Shown here: one piece after another, positions 5,942 to 7,107 of the stretch
Position numbering within the stretch: the stretch's first letter is position 1
How the letters are laid out: each line of letters opens with the position of its first letter
Assembly (NCBI GenBank): GCA_001604265.1
Contig: LVBC01000063.1
Span: forward strand, 1-7,107
DNA length: 7,107 nucleotides
Source: Spirochaetales bacterium Spiro_01
Lineage (GTDB): Bacteria; Spirochaetota; Spirochaetia; Sphaerochaetales; Sphaerochaetaceae
Direction: 5' to 3'
Position numbers and translations under genes: made by a program
Notes under the pieces: generated by a model
What the model was told of the DNA's origin: nothing
The model's database searches: none
What the model saw: only the letters and a program-made list of their open reading frames with translations

Positions 5942-7086
5942 ATGTTCTCCTTGTCGTCGATATGTATTCCGTTTCTTAGATAGCTGTTGAGTGCGATGAC
6001 ATTGTCCTCTCTGTCCTTCAGTGCGAAGTTCTTCATCATGAAGCTCAGAACGACTGCACAGCCGAAGCACCAGAACTTCAGATGGGCAATATCGGAGTCG
6101 TGCTTGAGATAGATTCCCTTGATCGGGATATTCTCGATGAACTCGGAGAATATCGCCTCGTGCCTTACTCTGTGCCTGTTTCCAAGACTCTGGTCGAGGG
6201 AGAGCAGCAGCAAAACGCCCGAAAGCTCTGGGGAGAGCGAGATGTAGTTCACGATATATGCATACATTGCGAATATCTTCTCCTCATCCTTCTCGTACCT
6301 TTCCAGAGTTGCGTTGAGCGGAATGATGAGATTCTTCATCTCCTTCTTTGCTGTGTATGCAAGCATCTCCTCCTTCGTAGTGAACTTGGAGTAGAGCGTG
6401 CTCTCTGCCTGTCCGAGCTCCGAAGCTATGTTCTTTATGTTGATGGATGAGGTCCCGTACTTCACGAGGATGTTGCTCAGGGCAATGAGGTACTTGTCAT
6501 CCTTGATATCCTCCCTCGCTGGAATGCACTCTCTGTAGATGTGCCTGAGGCGTGCATTGGATACAGTCGGCATGTCGAGGACCCCATTGTCGAGGCAGGT
6601 CAGGACATGAGTGACCATCTTGTCGATATCGCTCTCGCGTATCTCCTTCTTCTGGTTCACAAGATTGTCGACGTGTGTCCCGAAGAGGGTGGCAAAGAAG
6701 ATGGTCGATGTCGTATCCTCCTTGTAGCCCTTGCCTGAGAAGAGCTGGTTGAGCCTGGATCTGTAGTAGGCATTCCTCAGGATGGACATGGAGAGAACTC
6801 GCATGTGGTTCGTATTGCTGCCGATAAGCTGGGTCATCGCCTTCATTATCGGTGCAAGATCGTCGGGATTGGCCTCGGCAACATCGATGATGTGCTGCAC
6901 CTCGCTTTTCAGTATCCTCTCGATCTCATCATCCAGGTCCTGCTTGCTCTTGAAATGCCTGTAGACAGCGGCCTTTGAGATTCCCACTTCAGCGACGATA
7001 TCTGCAAGACTCGGTCTGTCCAGAGGGTTCTCGGCCATCAGGGAGATAGCGGATTCGATGATTTCATTTCTTGTGTTTCTTTTCAT
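5938..7086 (-). CDS. TetR/AcrR-family regulator with two tandem TetR units
   Basis: A 382-residue regulator, about twice the usual 190-200 of TetR proteins. The first unit (about 1-175) has a TetR DNA-binding domain with SLADIVAEVGISKAAVYRHF at 26-45 followed by KSKQDL. A second domain lies at about 197-245, with NIKNIASELGQAESTLYSKF at 216-235 followed by TTKEEML. Each is followed by a helical region of ligand-domain size, and both units end alike: VLTCLDNGVLDM (161-172) and LNSYLRNGIHID (366-377). This indicates a whole-gene duplication and fusion rather than an added helix-turn-helix. The frame is continuous, with no sign of a frameshift. It is probably a repressor of the efflux operon that it heads, with an inducer bound in one or both helical domains. 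The start at 7086 gives the normal few residues before helix 1; the next Met (17) would remove that helix. No Shine-Dalgarno is visible. A dyad lies 6 bases upstream. The stop overlaps the channel start (ATGA). Confidence 0.92.
   Translation of the reverse strand: MKRNTRNEIIESAISLMAENPLDRPSLADIVAEVGISKAAVYRHFKSKQDLDDEIERILKSEVQHIIDVAEANPDDLAPIMKAMTQLIGSNTNHMRVLSMSILRNAYYRSRLNQLFSGKGYKEDTTSTIFFATLFGTHVDNLVNQKKEIRESDIDKMVTHVLTCLDNGVLDMPTVSNARLRHIYRECIPAREDIKDDKYLIALSNILVKYGTSSINIKNIASELGQAESTLYSKFTTKEEMLAYTAKKEMKNLIIPLNATLERYEKDEEKIFAMYAYIVNYISLSPELSGVLLLLSLDQSLGNRHRVRHEAIFSEFIENIPIKGIYLKHDSDIAHLKFWCFGCAVVLSFMMKNFALKDREDNVIALNSYLRNGIHIDDKENI
5947..5952 (-). promoter_or_regulatory. Ribosome binding site of the channel gene, inside the regulator gene
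   Basis: AAGGAG on the minus strand, 5 bases before the ATG at 5941, located in the last codons of the TetR gene. It decides the channel start against a 43-codon N-terminal extension and, with the ATGA overlap, indicates coupled translation of regulator and channel. Confidence 0.75.
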
Positions 7087-7092
7087 AATGTA

Positions 7093-7106
7093 ACCGAATT
7101 TTCGGT
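7093..7106. promoter_or_regulatory. Candidate TetR operator, dyad ACCGAA-TT-TTCGGT
   Basis: A perfect 6-bp inverted repeat with a 2-base centre lies 6 bases before the regulator's ATG. TetR-family repressors commonly bind dyads of this kind in their own promoters, and this regulator heads the operon, so autorepression is likely. The dyad takes up the place where a ribosome binding site would be, and none is seen. The -10 and -35 elements would lie beyond the window edge, so the exact relation to the promoter cannot be seen. Six-base arms can occur by chance, but the position is telling. Confidence 0.55.
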
Positions 7107-7107
7107 C

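Noticed and set aside
5942..6070. A 43-residue N-terminal extension of the channel protein.
   Set aside because: It would overlap the regulator gene and hide the signal peptide, while the internal ATG has a good ribosome site and a standard signal sequence.

Overview
The window holds one compact minus-strand operon plus the start of a second gene on the same strand. It suggests a double-membrane (Gram-negative-type) bacterium, because it encodes a TolC-family outer-membrane channel, a periplasmic lipoprotein adaptor and an RND pump. Two features point towards a spirochaete: the order channel - adaptor - pump, and an adaptor that lacks the usual alpha-helical hairpin. Both match what I recall of BesC-BesA-BesB in Borrelia. 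Base composition is close to balanced, far above Borrelia, so a Sphaerochaeta- or Treponema-like lineage is more plausible. The genus is a guess.

Layout in order of transcription (right to left): a TetR/AcrR regulator made of two complete TetR units in one chain (7086-5938); a TolC/BesC-like outer-membrane factor (5941-4652); a short BesA-like lipoprotein adaptor (4638-3727); an RND inner-membrane pump of 1058 residues (3713-537); and a small PII-like protein of the divergent type linked to RND efflux operons (550-263). Junctions are tight: a 4-base overlap, two gaps of 13 bases each, and a 14-base overlap. A single transcript with translational coupling is therefore likely. Upstream of the regulator, at the window edge, is a 14-bp dyad that is a good candidate operator for autorepression.

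After the PII-like gene come 85 non-coding bases. They carry a 13-bp stem hairpin, which is also two near-identical 10-bp dyads 20 bp apart, followed by a promoter-like sequence. The last gene (177 to 1, cut by the window edge) is the N-terminus of a VTC-domain, polyphosphate-polymerase-type protein.

Working model: the double TetR senses a toxic or signalling compound and releases the operator. The adaptor, pump and channel then export the compound across both membranes. The PII-like protein, made last in the operon, may tune the pump in response to a small molecule. The pump parts are confidently identified. Substrate, ligand and the PII link are inference. No mobile elements, RNA genes or CRISPR arrays were seen, and no stretch over 300 bases lacks a gene.
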